The translations under genes were made by a program, and so were the position numbers. Below the pieces are notes generated by a model, which was given only the letters and a program-made list of their open reading frames with translations, was not told where the DNA came from and made no database searches. Below are positions 25,492-36,690 of a stretch of DNA of 64,000 nt, one piece after another; positions within the stretch are counted from its first letter, which is position 1, and each line of letters begins with the position of its first letter. The stretch is taken from assembly GCF_000012365.1 (NCBI RefSeq), contig NC_007651.1:1054001-1118000 (forward strand). Direction: 5' to 3'. Origin of the DNA: Burkholderia thailandensis E264 (GTDB taxonomy: Bacteria; Pseudomonadota; Gammaproteobacteria; Burkholderiales; Burkholderiaceae).

Positions 25492-26946
25492 ATGTCCACC
25501 GTCCCGCTTGCGCAGATTCCCGCGCCGCACGATACCGCGACGCTCACGCTCGTCGATCAGCTCGTGCAGTGGGCGCGCCGCCGGATCGACGAGCGCGTGT
25601 TCCGGCCCGGCATGCGGATGCCGTCGATCCGCAAGCTCGCGATCGACAAGAGCGTGTCGCGCTTCACGGTCGTCGAGGCGTACGAGCGGCTCGTCGCGCA
25701 GGGCTATCTCGATTCGCGGCGCGGCTCAGGCTTCTACGTGCGCGAGCGCGCGCCGGGGCCGCAGCCCGCCGGCGCGTCCGGCGGCGGGCGGGCGCAGCCC
25801 GTGCACAACACGATCGACGTCGTCTGGCTGCTGCGCAACATGTTGCACACGGTCAGCCCGGAAAAGGGGCCGGGGCTCGGCTACCTGCCGGGCCGCTGGC
25901 TCGACGGCGAGCTGATCACGAGCGCGTTGCGCGCGCTCGGCCGTCAGTCCGGCGCGCAGATGCTCGGTTTCGGCAGCGCGCAGGGCTTCCTGCCGCTGCG
26001 GCAGCAGCTTCAGACGCGCCTCGCCGAAATCGAGATCGGCGCGACGCCCGAGCAACTCGTGCTCGTGTCCGGCATCACGCAGGCGATCGACCTGATCGCG
26101 CGCCACTGCGTGCGGCCGGGCGATGCGGTGATCGTCGGCGATCCGGCCTGGTTTCAGATGTTCGGCCGCTTCGCGTCGCAGGGCGCGCAGCTCGTCGGGA
26201 TGCCGTACACGCCCGACGGCCCCGATCTCGACGCGCTCGAGACCCTCGTGCAGATGTGGCGCCCGAAGATGCTCGTGATCAACTCGGTGCTGCACAATCC
26301 GACGGGCACGTCGCTGTCGGCCGCGCAGGCGTTCCGGATTCTGAGGCTCGCGGAGGCGTACGATTTCCTCGTCGTCGAGGACGACGTCTACGGCGACCTG
26401 TGCCCGCCGAGCTATCCGGCGACGCGCCTGGCGAGCCTCGATCAGCTCAAGCGCGTGATCTTCCTCGGCAGCTTCTCGAAGACGCTCGCGGCGAACCTGC
26501 GAGTCGGCTACATCGCGTGCGCGCCGGAGCTTGCGAAGGCGCTGACCGATCAGAAAATGCTCGTCGGGATGACGACGCCCGAGCTCAACGAGCGCGTGCT
26601 GTACAAGGTGCTGACGGAAGGGCATTACCGGCGCCACGTCGAGCGGCTGCGCGCGCGGCTCGACGGCGTGCGCGACAAGACCGCGCGGATGCTCGAGCGC
26701 ACCGGCATGCGGCTCTTCACGATGCCGGCGGCGGGGATGTTCCTGTGGGCGGACACGGGCGTCGATTCGGACGCGCTCGCCGCGGCCGCGCACGAGGAGG
26801 GGTTCCTGCTCACGCCGGGGAGCCTCTTCTCGCCGCAGCAGTCGCCTTCGACGTGGACGCGCTTTAACGTCGCGAACTGCGGCGATCCCGCGTTGCCCGC
26901 GTTCCTCGGCCGCTATCTCGACAGCGTGAACCGCCGCGCCTCTTGA
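25492..26946 (+). CDS. MocR family PLP-dependent transcriptional regulator
   Basis: A 484-residue GntR-aminotransferase fusion. Residues 20-85 are a GntR winged helix (RPGMRMPSIRKLAIDKSVSRFTVVEAYERL). From about 110 to the end it is an inactive-type aminotransferase domain with the PLP lysine Lys330 (FLGSFSKTLAANLRVGY) and the VVEDDVYGDL motif. MocR proteins sense PLP adducts of amino acids or amines. The start has a GGAGG site. It diverges from the VOC-EamA-aminotransferase-RidA-PhzF cluster with three repeats between, so it is the likely regulator of that cluster and of itself. Confidence 0.93.
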   Translation: MSTVPLAQIPAPHDTATLTLVDQLVQWARRRIDERVFRPGMRMPSIRKLAIDKSVSRFTVVEAYERLVAQGYLDSRRGSGFYVRERAPGPQPAGASGGGRAQPVHNTIDVVWLLRNMLHTVSPEKGPGLGYLPGRWLDGELITSALRALGRQSGAQMLGFGSAQGFLPLRQQLQTRLAEIEIGATPEQLVLVSGITQAIDLIARHCVRPGDAVIVGDPAWFQMFGRFASQGAQLVGMPYTPDGPDLDALETLVQMWRPKMLVINSVLHNPTGTSLSAAQAFRILRLAEAYDFLVVEDDVYGDLCPPSYPATRLASLDQLKRVIFLGSFSKTLAANLRVGYIACAPELAKALTDQKMLVGMTTPELNERVLYKVLTEGHYRRHVERLRARLDGVRDKTARMLERTGMRLFTMPAAGMFLWADTGVDSDALAAAAHEEGFLLTPGSLFSPQQSPSTWTRFNVANCGDPALPAFLGRYLDSVNRRAS

Positions 26947-26969
26947 AATGTCCGCATGCGCCCCAACAT
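26942..26969 (+). promoter_or_regulatory. sigma-32 (heat-shock) promoter of htpG
   Basis: CTTGAAA (26942-26948), a 12-base spacer and CCCCAACAT (26961-26969) match the RpoH consensus CTTGAAA-N11-16-CCCCATNT closely. The -35 box overlaps the TGA stop of the MocR gene. The -10 region sits in a perfect 7-bp hairpin, GCGCCCC (26958-26964) with GGGGCGC (26970-26976), which may be incidental or a weak terminator. Confidence 0.8.
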
Positions 26970-27081
26970 GGGGCGCGGTCGAGCGTTGCGGCGCGTGGCA
27001 CGCCGCCGTCGCGCGCCGGCTCCGATGGGGTCGTGAATCGAAACTGTCTGTCGTATTGACGCAATCAACAGGTAAATCAAG

Positions 27082-28979
<1,898 letters not shown>

Positions 28980-28980
<1 letters not shown>

Positions 28981-29582
28981 TGGCGCGGATGCGTTTCGAC
29001 GCGGCCGATGCGCACTGGCGCGAGACGCCGCGCCCCGGCGCGTCGGGCGCGCAGAAGGACTGGCTCACGCGCGGCGGCTCGCTGACCGCGCACCTCGCGC
29101 GGCTCGGCCGCGTGACGGTGCGCGTGACGCGCGAGGCGGTCGCGACGCCGTGGGCCGACGAGCGCGGCGCGCTTGCATGCGCGCCGCGCGCGCCGGTGTG
29201 GGTGCGTGAAGTCGTGCTCGCGGTCGACGGCACGCCGTTCGTCGCCGCGCACAGCATCGCGCCGCTCGCCGCGAGCAAGGGCGTGTGGCAGGCGATGCGG
29301 CGGCTGCGCACGCGCCCGCTCGCGGAATTGCTCTATAGCGATCCGGAGGTGACGCGTTCGGCGCTCGTGAGCCGGCGCGTGATCGCCGGGCATCCGTTGT
29401 TCGCGCTCGCGTCGCACGCGCTTTCGCCCGGGCATGCGACGCCGCACGCGTTCGCGGCGCGCCGCTCGGTGTTCGAGCGGCGCGGCACGCCGCTGATGGT
29501 GACCGAATGCATGCTGCCTGCGCTGTGGCGGCATCTCGACGCGCACGGCGAGCGCCGCGCGCGCGACTTCGAGGGGGCGTGA
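28980..29582 (+). CDS. ubiC: chorismate--pyruvate lyase
   Basis: A 200-residue UbiC family protein, the first committed step of ubiquinone synthesis: chorismate to 4-hydroxybenzoate plus pyruvate. Family features are the N-terminal [41 protein letters not shown] and the C-terminal [10 protein letters not shown], which carries the active-site Glu. The ATG overlaps the htpG stop (TGATG), and the gene ends overlapping the next start in the same way, so the three genes are translationally coupled. Next to htpG its transcript may also rise on heat shock. Confidence 0.88.
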
Positions 29583-30058
29583 TGCTGCGCGGTTTTCCCC
29601 CCGTCGTGTCGCCCGACACGCACACGCTGATTCTCGGCAGTTTTCCCGGCGAGGCGTCGCTCGCGGCCGCGCAGTACTACGCGCATCCGCGCAACCAGTT
29701 CTGGCGTCTGTTGGGCGTCGTGCTCGACGAGGCGCAACTTCATGCGCTGCCCTACGACGCGCGGCTTGCGCGCGTGCTCGCGCACGGCTTCGGCATCTGG
29801 GACGTGCTCGCCGCATGCCATCGCGAAGGCAGTCTCGATTCGGCGATCCGCCATGCGAAGCCGAACGACTTCGATGCGCTGCGCGAAGTCGCGCCGAAGT
29901 TGACGAAGGTATGCTTCAACGGCAAGACGGCGGGGCGCTTCGAGCCGACGATACGCGCGGCGGGGTTCGATACGCTCGTGCTGCCTTCGTCGAGTCCGGC
30001 GAATGCGACGCTGTCGTTCGAGCAGAAGCGGGCTTGCTGGCAGCGCATCGTCGCCTGA
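29582..30058 (+). CDS. DNA-deoxyinosine glycosylase (uracil-DNA glycosylase family 6)
   Basis: A 158-residue protein of the uracil-DNA glycosylase superfamily. The order of motifs is that of hypoxanthine-DNA glycosylases: LILGSFPGEASL near the start, YYAHPRNQFWRLLG with the conserved Asn, KPNDFDALREVAPKL, VCFNGKTAGRFE and the C-terminal PSSSPANATLSF loop. It removes hypoxanthine (deaminated adenine) from DNA to start base-excision repair. The start overlaps the ubiC stop, so the gene probably sits in the htpG-ubiC transcript. Confidence 0.87.
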   Translation: MLRGFPPVVSPDTHTLILGSFPGEASLAAAQYYAHPRNQFWRLLGVVLDEAQLHALPYDARLARVLAHGFGIWDVLAACHREGSLDSAIRHAKPNDFDALREVAPKLTKVCFNGKTAGRFEPTIRAAGFDTLVLPSSSPANATLSFEQKRACWQRIVA

Positions 30059-30284
30059 CACGCGACGCGCGACGCGCGACGCGGGTCGCAGGCCGCGCGT
30101 TTCACGATCGTTCTTGCCCCAATTCGCGCGGCTCCACCTCGTTTCGCATCGTTTCGTCATGCTGCGCATCGCGATGCGCGAGGCGGCCGCATCCGGCGAG
30201 CAAGCAAGCGGTTCGCCTGCGTGCGATCCCGCGAGTGCTATCCTCTCGTTCGCTCAAACAGCCACATCAGCAAGAGACTCATCC

Positions 30285-31208
30285 ATGACCCGACTCATCA
30301 AGCGCGCGTCCGCCGAGGCGCGCGGGTTCCAGCGCGCGAAGCCGTCGCCGCTCAACGGCTCCGAGAAGCTCAAGCAGGCACGCGCGAAGCGCGGCCGCGC
30401 CGAGCTCGACGACGATTTCGACGGCGTTGCCGTTCTCGACGCGCCGCGCAAGCCGCGCTTCGCGCCCGTCACGTTCTCCGAAGAGCGCGGCGTGCGTTAT
30501 CTGCACTTCGGCACCGAGTGGGTGCAAGGCGCGATGCGCCTGTCGAAGCCGTATCACATCGAGCTCGAGTACGCGCAGCAGATGATGGCGTGGCTGCTCT
30601 TCCTCGAAACGCCGACGCGCGTCGTGCAACTCGGGCTCGGCACGGGCGCGCTGACGAAGTTCGCGCATCGCTTCCTGCCGCGCGCGCACGTCGAGGCGGT
30701 CGAGCTGAATCCGGCCGTGATCGTCGCCGCGCGCTCGATGTTCGAGCTGCCGCCCGACGACGCGCGCCTGACCGTCCACGAAGCGGACGCGTGGGATTTC
30801 GTCAATGATTCGAAGAATCGCGGCACGATCGGCGCGCTGCAGATCGATCTGTACGACGCAACCGCGCGCGGCCCGGTGCTCGACAGCGTCGCGTTCTATC
30901 GTGCGGCGCGCGCTTGCCTCGCCGACGCGGGCGTCGCGACGATCAACCTGTTCGGCGATCACCCGAGCTTCGTGCGCAACATGAGGCACCTGAACGCCGC
31001 GTTCGACCAGCGCGTGATCGCGCTGCCCGAAGTGCACGACGGCAACCGGATCGCGCTCGCGTTCTCCGGCCCGCCGCTGTCGGTATCGTTCGCTCAACTG
31101 ACCGAGCGCGCGAAGCTGATCGAAGCCGAGCTGCGCTTGCCCGCCCGCTCGTGGGTGAAAGGATTGAAAGCGTCGTTCGGCGAGCGCGCCGACCTCTTCA
31201 CGATCTGA
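30285..31208 (+). CDS. spermidine synthase-like methyltransferase-fold protein
   Basis: A 307-residue protein. After a basic N-terminal 65 residues comes a Rossmann methyltransferase fold of the spermidine synthase family: VQLGLGTGALTKFAHRFLP (SAM site), VEAVELNPAVIVAARS and DLYDATARGPVLDSVAFYRAAR. The substrate residues of true spermidine synthases are not all present, so the polyamine-synthase role is unproven; such proteins are widespread in betaproteobacteria without assigned function. I start at the ATG at 30285, and the upstream in-frame extension has no coding character. Before it is a 226-base gap with short GACGCGC repeats. Confidence 0.8.
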   Translation: MTRLIKRASAEARGFQRAKPSPLNGSEKLKQARAKRGRAELDDDFDGVAVLDAPRKPRFAPVTFSEERGVRYLHFGTEWVQGAMRLSKPYHIELEYAQQMMAWLLFLETPTRVVQLGLGTGALTKFAHRFLPRAHVEAVELNPAVIVAARSMFELPPDDARLTVHEADAWDFVNDSKNRGTIGALQIDLYDATARGPVLDSVAFYRAARACLADAGVATINLFGDHPSFVRNMRHLNAAFDQRVIALPEVHDGNRIALAFSGPPLSVSFAQLTERAKLIEAELRLPARSWVKGLKASFGERADLFTI

Positions 31209-31311
31209 CGCCAAAGCGCGGGACGGCGGCTCAGGCCGCCCGCGCCGTCGTGCGAGCCGCCGCGCGGCCCGCGCGCGAGGCGGCCCGGGCGGGCTTCGGG
31301 TTCGCCCTCGT

Positions 31312-31339
31312 TTGCCGCCGTTTTTTCGACTCCTATACT
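31312..31339 (+). promoter_or_regulatory. promoter of the DUF3311-mctP operon
   Basis: TTGCCG (31312-31317), a 16-base spacer and TATACT (31334-31339), about 105 bases before the first start codon. This is one of the better sigma-70 matches in the window. Confidence 0.5.
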
Positions 31340-31446
31340 GGGCGACGCCAGGGGAGTCGCAACATACCTATCCGTCGTGTCGTTCCTCTCGCACCGCCGT
31401 ACCCGTTCAGAACATATCAATAACCGGGATGTGAAGAGGAGACGTC

Positions 31447-31686
31447 ATGGCTCACGATGCCGACGCCAACCGGGCCGCCAAACGCTGGCTCTGGTTGCTG
31501 GTCCTGCCGCTCGTCGCGATGGTCTGGGTGCCGTCGTACAACAAGGTCGAGCCGCAATGGTTCGGATTCCCGTTTTTTTACTGGTATCAACTGCTGTGGG
31601 TGTTCGTTAGCGCCGTGATCACGGCCTTCGTCTACCAGAAGACGAAGAACTGCTGGAAGAGCGCTCCGCGGGGAGACGGCAAATGA
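31447..31686 (+). CDS. DUF3311 small membrane protein
   Basis: A 79-residue protein with two hydrophobic helices (LWLLVLPLVAMVWVPSYN and WYQLLWVFVSAVITAFVY), matching the DUF3311 family. AGAGGAGA lies before the ATG. Its last four bases overlap the start of the following SSS symporter gene (ATGA), the usual arrangement for this family. It is probably a small accessory subunit of that transporter, by analogy with other two-gene SSS systems such as PanF/YhdT. Confidence 0.9.
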   Translation: MAHDADANRAAKRWLWLLVLPLVAMVWVPSYNKVEPQWFGFPFFYWYQLLWVFVSAVITAFVYQKTKNCWKSAPRGDGK

Positions 31687-33233
31687 ACCTGACCGCGACC
31701 TTCGTCTTCGTGCTGTTCTTCGTCGGCGTGACGATCATGGGCTTTCTCGCCGCGAACTGGCGGCGCGGCGACCTCGCGCATCTCGACGAATGGGGCCTCG
31801 GCGGCCGGCGCTTCGGCACGATCGTCACATGGTTCCTGCTCGGCGGCGACCTCTATACCGCGTACACGTTCGTCGCCGTGCCGGCGCTCGTGTTCGGCGC
31901 GGGCGCGATGGGCTTCTTCGCGCTGCCTTACACGATCCTCATCTATCCGTTCGCATTCGTCGTGTTCCCGAAGCTCTGGAGCATCGCGAAGCGTCACGGC
32001 TACGTGACGGCCGCCGACTTCGTCGGCGCGCGCTATGGCAGCCGCTCGCTCGCGCTCGCCGTCGCGGTGACGGGCATCGTCGCGACGATGCCGTACATCG
32101 CGCTGCAGCTCGTCGGCATCGAAGTGGTGATCGGCGGGCTCGGCTTCGACACCCAGGGCTTCGTCGGCGACCTGCCGCTCATCATCGCGTTCGCGATCCT
32201 CGCCGCGTACACGTACACGTCGGGGCTGCGCGCGCCCGCGATGATCGCGATCGTCAAGGACATCCTGATCTACATCACGATCGCCGCGGCGGTGATCGTG
32301 ATTCCGGCGAAGCTCGGCGGCTTCGGGCACATCTTCGGCGCGGTGCCGAGCGCGAAGCTGCTGCTGAAGGCGCCCGACGCAGCGAGCCTGAACGGCTTCA
32401 GCGCATACACGACGCTCGCGATCGGCTCGGCGCTCGCGCTGTTCCTGTATCCGCATTCGGTGACGGCGATCCTGTCGTCGTCGTCGGGCAACACGATCCG
32501 CCGCAACATGGCGATGCTGCCCGCGTACTCGTTCGTGCTCGGCCTGCTCGCGCTGCTCGGCTACATGGCGCTCGCGTCGGGCGTGAAGGATATGCCGGAA
32601 TACGCGCCGTACTTCAAGGCGTTCGGCCCGAATTTCGCGGTGCCGGCGTTGTTCCTGCACTTTTTCCCGTCGTGGTTCGTCGGCGTCGCGTTCGCCGCGA
32701 TCGGGATCGGCGCGCTCGTGCCGGCGGCGATCATGTCGATCGCCGCCGCGAACCTGTACACGCGCAACATCCATCGCGAGTTCGTCAATCGCAACATGAC
32801 GCACGATCAGGAAACGCACGTCGCGAAGCTCGTGTCGCTGATCGTGAAGGTCGGCGCGGTCGCGTTCATTCTCGGGTTGCCGCTCACCTACGCGATCCAG
32901 TTGCAGTTGCTCGGCGGGATCTGGATCATCCAGACGCTGCCCGCCATCGTGCTCGGCCTCTATACGCGCGTGCTCGACTATCGCGGGCTGCTGATCGGCT
33001 GGGCGGCGGGGCTCGTCTGCGGCACGTGGATGGCGATCTCGCTGAAGCTCGCGAGTTCGATCTTCACGATCCATCTGTTCGGCCATGCGGTTCCGGGCTA
33101 CGCGGCCGTCTGGGCGCTGGCCGTGAATCTCGTCGTGTCGATCGCCGTCAGCGCGCTCGTTCGCATGCTCGGGATCGCGCATGCGGAGGACCGCACGCGG
33201 CCGGAGGACTATCTCGACGTCGTCGAGAGCTGA
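31683..33233 (+). CDS. mctP: sodium:solute symporter, monocarboxylate permease MctP-like
   Basis: A 516-residue SSS family transporter with 13 or so membrane helices. It carries typical segments WFLLGGDLYTAYTFVAVPALVFG, VGARYGSRSLALAVAVTG, GFSAYTTLAIGSALALFLYPHS and IVPAAIMSIAAANLYTRNI-like GALVPAAIMSIAAANLYTRN. It resembles MctP of Rhizobium, which takes up lactate, pyruvate and other monocarboxylates. It forms an operon with the DUF3311 gene. Substrate is inferred from the family only. Confidence 0.87.
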   Translation: MNLTATFVFVLFFVGVTIMGFLAANWRRGDLAHLDEWGLGGRRFGTIVTWFLLGGDLYTAYTFVAVPALVFGAGAMGFFALPYTILIYPFAFVVFPKLWSIAKRHGYVTAADFVGARYGSRSLALAVAVTGIVATMPYIALQLVGIEVVIGGLGFDTQGFVGDLPLIIAFAILAAYTYTSGLRAPAMIAIVKDILIYITIAAAVIVIPAKLGGFGHIFGAVPSAKLLLKAPDAASLNGFSAYTTLAIGSALALFLYPHSVTAILSSSSGNTIRRNMAMLPAYSFVLGLLALLGYMALASGVKDMPEYAPYFKAFGPNFAVPALFLHFFPSWFVGVAFAAIGIGALVPAAIMSIAAANLYTRNIHREFVNRNMTHDQETHVAKLVSLIVKVGAVAFILGLPLTYAIQLQLLGGIWIIQTLPAIVLGLYTRVLDYRGLLIGWAAGLVCGTWMAISLKLASSIFTIHLFGHAVPGYAAVWALAVNLVVSIAVSALVRMLGIAHAEDRTRPEDYLDVVES

Positions 33234-33266
33234 CGCGCGGTTTCGCGTCGGTCTGACGCGCAAGTG

Positions 33267-33299
33267 AAAACGCCCGCGGCGCGCATCGCGCCGCGGGCG
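33267..33299 (-). terminator. terminator hairpin between mctP and the PhnB-like gene
   Basis: A 13-bp perfect stem, CGCCCGCGGCGCG (33271-33283) with CGCGCCGCGGGCG (33287-33299), and a CAT loop. On the minus strand it is followed by TTTT (33267-33270), so it suits the PhnB-like gene; it may also stop mctP transcripts. Confidence 0.8.
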
Positions 33300-33328
33300 T
33301 CGTGCGTCGGCCGGCCGAGCGCCGACCC

Positions 33329-33353
33329 GAACGCTTCGGCTTCCGAAGCGTTC
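33329..33353. terminator. second hairpin at the PhnB-like stop codon
   Basis: An 11-bp perfect stem, GAACGCTTCGG (33329-33339) with CCGAAGCGTTC (33343-33353), and a CTT loop. It overlaps the stop codon of the minus-strand gene and has no T-tract. It may stabilise the transcript end. Confidence 0.6.
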
Positions 33354-33786
33354 ACTTCTTCATGGTCGGATCTTCGACGTTGATCATCCAGTGCACGCCG
33401 AACTTGTCGCGCAGCATGCCGAAACCGAGCGCCCAGAACGTCTTCTCGAACGGCATCGTCACCGCGCCGCCGTCCGCGAGCAGCGCGTCGAACATGCGCT
33501 TGCCGTCTTCGACGCTCTTCGGGTCGAGCGACAGCGAATAGCCGTCGTGCACTTGCTGGTTGCCCATTGTGCAGTCGCCGTCCGAGCACATCAGCACCGA
33601 ATCGCCGATCTGGAAATTCGCGTGCATCACCTTGTCGGCCATCTCGGGCGGCGTCGGCCGCTGCGGATTCGGCGGCGCGTCCTTGTAGCGCGCGAGGAAG
33701 TTCACTTTTGCGCCGAGCGCGTCGCCGTAGAATTTCAGCGCCTCGTCGCAGCGGCCGCCGAAAAACAGATACGGTTGTACTTGCAT
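33352..33786 (-). CDS. PhnB-like VOC family protein
   Basis: A 144-residue protein of the PhnB / 3-demethylubiquinone-9-methyltransferase-like VOC group (VQPYLFFGGRCDEALKFYGDALGAKV, HANFQIGDSVLMCSD, DPTMKK at the end, FWALGFGMLRDKFGVHWMIN). These are small dimeric proteins of mostly unknown function; despite the name they are not methyltransferases. The AGGAGA site precedes the ATG at 33786; upstream extension is Arg/Pro-rich. It is a single gene followed by two hairpins. Confidence 0.87.
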   Translation of the reverse strand: MQVQPYLFFGGRCDEALKFYGDALGAKVNFLARYKDAPPNPQRPTPPEMADKVMHANFQIGDSVLMCSDGDCTMGNQQVHDGYSLSLDPKSVEDGKRMFDALLADGGAVTMPFEKTFWALGFGMLRDKFGVHWMINVEDPTMKK

Positions 33787-34128
33787 CGTCGTCTCCTTGA
33801 TTCTGGGGCGGAAATCGGGCGCAGGCGCGCCCGTGCGCACGATTGTAGTGCGTTCGGGTGACAGCGGCGGGAATCGGTGGAAAGGGCCACAACGGCCGGG
33901 GCCGGGCCGGGAGCGCGCGCGGGGGCGGGGCGATCGTAATTGAACAGGACCCCGGAAGATTCGCGCCGACCGGGCAGGCGGGCGCCCAGGCGCGCGGCGA
34001 CGCTACGCGATTCGGCGGGCGCCGCTTCGCGAGGCGGCGCGCCGAATCGCGCGTCAAACAAGATACCGGTTCCGAAGCGCGGGACGAACGTTCGCCATAC
34101 GCTCGCCGCGAATCGGAGCCCGCGCGCG
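33787..34128. other. 342-base gap between the PhnB-like gene and tal
   Basis: Both flanking genes run on the minus strand. The stretch has runs of GGGCCGGG and no coding frame with protein character. I found no terminator for tal. Confidence 0.5.
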
Positions 34129-35082
34129 TCAGCGCAGCGCGTCGATCATCTTCTCCAGCTTCACCGCGTCCGCCGAGAAGAGGCGAATGCCCTCGGCGAG
34201 TTTCTCGGTCGCCATCGCGTCGTCGTTCAACTGGAAGCGGAACGACGATTCGTCGATCGCGACGCGCTCGAGCTGCGCATCCTTCGCGGCGTCCGGCGAC
34301 AGCTTGCGCGCGACCGTCTCGGCGCTGTCGTGCAGCTTCTGCAGCAGATCGGGGCTGATCGTCAGCAGGTCGCAGCCGGCGAGCTCGGTGATCTGGCTCG
34401 TCGTGCGAAAGCTCGCGCCCATCACCTCGGTCGCGTAGCCGAATTGCTTGTAGTACGTGTAGATGCGGCGCACGGATTGCACGCCCGGATCGTTCGCGCC
34501 GCCGTCCTTCGCCTCGTCCCACTCGGCGCCTTTTTGCTTCTTGTACCAGTCGTAGATCCGGCCGACGAACGGCGAGATCAGCTGCGCGCCCGCTTCCGCG
34601 CACGCGGCGGCCTGCACGAGCGAGAACAGCAGCGTCATGTTGCAGCGAATGCCCTCGCGCTGCAGCACTTCGGCCGCGCGGATGCCTTCCCACGTCGATG
34701 CGAGCTTGATCAGCACGCGCTCGCGGCCGATGCCCGCCGCTTCGTAGAGCTTGATGATTTCGCGGCCCTTGTCGATCGAGCGCTGCGTGTCGAACGACAG
34801 GCGCGCGTCGACCTCGGTCGACACGCGGCCCGGGATCAGCTTCAGGATCTCGGTGCCGAATGCGATCAGCAGGCGGTCGATGATGAAGCCGACCGATTCG
34901 CCCGCGTGGTCGCGGACCGTTTTCTCGAGGATCGGCCGGTACGCGTCCTTCTGGACGGCCTTCAGGATCAGCGACGGATTCGTCGTCGCGTCCTGTGGCT
35001 TGTATTGCGCGAGTTGCTGGAAGTCGCCCGTGTCGGCGACGACGGTCGTGTATTGCTTGAGCTGGTCGAGTGCGGTAGTCAT
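34129..35082 (-). CDS. tal: transaldolase
   Basis: A 317-residue class I (TalB-type) transaldolase of the pentose phosphate pathway, transferring dihydroxyacetone between sugar phosphates. The Schiff-base lysine is Lys126 in [12 protein letters not shown]. The catalytic Asp17 is in VVADTGD, and other family motifs are [10 protein letters not shown] and [12 protein letters not shown]. Length and start ([12 protein letters not shown]) match the family. It is a single gene whose upstream region is GC-rich with no clear promoter. Confidence 0.96.
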   Translation of the reverse strand: MTTALDQLKQYTTVVADTGDFQQLAQYKPQDATTNPSLILKAVQKDAYRPILEKTVRDHAGESVGFIIDRLLIAFGTEILKLIPGRVSTEVDARLSFDTQRSIDKGREIIKLYEAAGIGRERVLIKLASTWEGIRAAEVLQREGIRCNMTLLFSLVQAAACAEAGAQLISPFVGRIYDWYKKQKGAEWDEAKDGGANDPGVQSVRRIYTYYKQFGYATEVMGASFRTTSQITELAGCDLLTISPDLLQKLHDSAETVARKLSPDAAKDAQLERVAIDESSFRFQLNDDAMATEKLAEGIRLFSADAVKLEKMIDALR

Positions 35083-35390
35083 GACGGGTCGAAAGCGAGG
35101 CGCAGCGCGCCGGTTCGGTGAGGGCGACCGCGCGGCAGGGCGCGGGGCGATGCTGGGCGGCGCGCTTGGCGCGGGCCGCCGGACCCTCCATTCTAGGCCT
35201 GAAACCGGAACCGGTGCCGAACGCTCGTGCGCGGGCGGGCGTGACGCCCGCGCCGGACGCGCGCGGATTCCGGCGGCGCATCGGGATGAGCGTCGAATGG
35301 CCGCCGCGGCGCGCGAGCGGCGCGGCCCGGAGGCGAAATACGCGGAGCGCGCGCGAACCGCGCCCGATTCCGCCGCGGGCCCGACGGACG
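35083..35390. other. 308-base gap between tal and benE
   Basis: It holds the tal leader region and about 200 GC-rich bases with no visible gene, hairpin or promoter. Confidence 0.5.
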
Positions 35391-36608
35391 TCAGGTGGCG
35401 CGGCGCGCGTTGAGAATCGCCTGCGTGAGCACCCCCGCGACGAGCCCCCAGAACGCCGAGCCGATCGACAGCAGCGTGAGGCCCGACGCCGTCACCATGA
35501 ACGTGACGAGCGCCGCTTCGCGCTGGCGCGCGTCCTGCATCGCGTGGGTGAGGCCGCTCATAATCGAGCCGAACAGCGCGAGCGCGGCGACGGACACGAC
35601 GAGCGCCTTCGGCAGCGCGCCGAAGAGCGCGGCGATCGTCGCGCCGAACACGCCCGCGACGAGGTAGAACGTGCCGCACCACACGGCCGCCGTGTAGCGC
35701 TTCGCGCGATCGTCGTGCGCCTCGGGGCCGGTGCAGATCGCGGCCGTGATCGCCGCGAGGTTGATCCCGTGCGAGCCGAACGGCGCGAGCACGAGCGACG
35801 CGATGCCCGTCGTCGCGATGAGCGGCGACGACGGCGTGTCGTAGCCGTCCGCGCGCAGCACCGCGATGCCGGGCACGTTCTGCGACGCCATCGCGACGAC
35901 GAAGAGCGGAATGCCGATGCTCACGATCGCCGAGATCGAGAACGACGGCATCGTGAACACGGGCCGCGCGAGCGCGACGTGAAAGCGGCTGAAATCGAGC
36001 AGGCCGAGCGCGCCTGCGGTCGCGACGCCCGCTGCGAGCGTCGCGACGATCGCATAGCGCGGCGCCGCGCGCTTGACGATCAGGTACGTGAAGAACATCG
36101 CGAGCACGAGCGCGGTCTGGAACTGCGCGGCGCGGAAGATCTCGATGCCGATCTCGAACAGGATGCCGGCGAGGAGCGCGGCGGCGATGCCGGACGGGAT
36201 CCGGCGCATCAGCGTGTCGAACAGGCCGCTCGCGCCGACGGCGGCGAGCAGCAGCGCGCAGACGACGAATGCGCCGATCGCGTCCGCATACGCGACGCCC
36301 GGCAGCGACGCGACGAGGAGCGCCGCGCCGGGCGTCGACCATGCGACGACGATCGGCGCGCGATACCGCATCGACAGCCCGATCGTCGTCACGGCCATGC
36401 CGAGCGACAGCGCCCAGATCCATGACGAGATCTGCGCGTCGCTCAGGTGCGCGGCGCGGCCCGCCTGGAACATCAGCACGAGCGAGCTCGTGTAACCCGT
36501 CATCATCGCGACGAAGCCCGCGACGAGCGTGGACGGCGACGTGTCGGCGAGAAAACCCGGCCGCGCGACGGTGGGCGACAGATTGGAGGCGGGAGGCTGA
36601 CTGCTCAT
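35391..36608 (-). CDS. benE: BenE family benzoate transporter
   Basis: A 405-residue inner-membrane protein with about 12 helices of the BenE/BenF-like benzoate:H+ symporter family ([27 protein letters not shown] near the start, then STPGAALL, and [20 protein letters not shown] in the middle). It imports benzoate or a related aromatic acid, but no catabolic genes are nearby, so the substrate is uncertain. It starts at 36608 with no strong ribosome site. Single gene, next to the VWA-MoxR pair. Confidence 0.88.
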   Translation of the reverse strand: MSSQPPASNLSPTVARPGFLADTSPSTLVAGFVAMMTGYTSSLVLMFQAGRAAHLSDAQISSWIWALSLGMAVTTIGLSMRYRAPIVVAWSTPGAALLVASLPGVAYADAIGAFVVCALLLAAVGASGLFDTLMRRIPSGIAAALLAGILFEIGIEIFRAAQFQTALVLAMFFTYLIVKRAAPRYAIVATLAAGVATAGALGLLDFSRFHVALARPVFTMPSFSISAIVSIGIPLFVVAMASQNVPGIAVLRADGYDTPSSPLIATTGIASLVLAPFGSHGINLAAITAAICTGPEAHDDRAKRYTAAVWCGTFYLVAGVFGATIAALFGALPKALVVSVAALALFGSIMSGLTHAMQDARQREAALVTFMVTASGLTLLSIGSAFWGLVAGVLTQAILNARRAT

Positions 36609-36690
36609 CGGTGAAACGTCGGGTCTGAGACGGTGAAGGTGAGGCGTTGAAAAACGGCGGAATCGGCGGGCAACGCGCGCGGCGGGCGCG

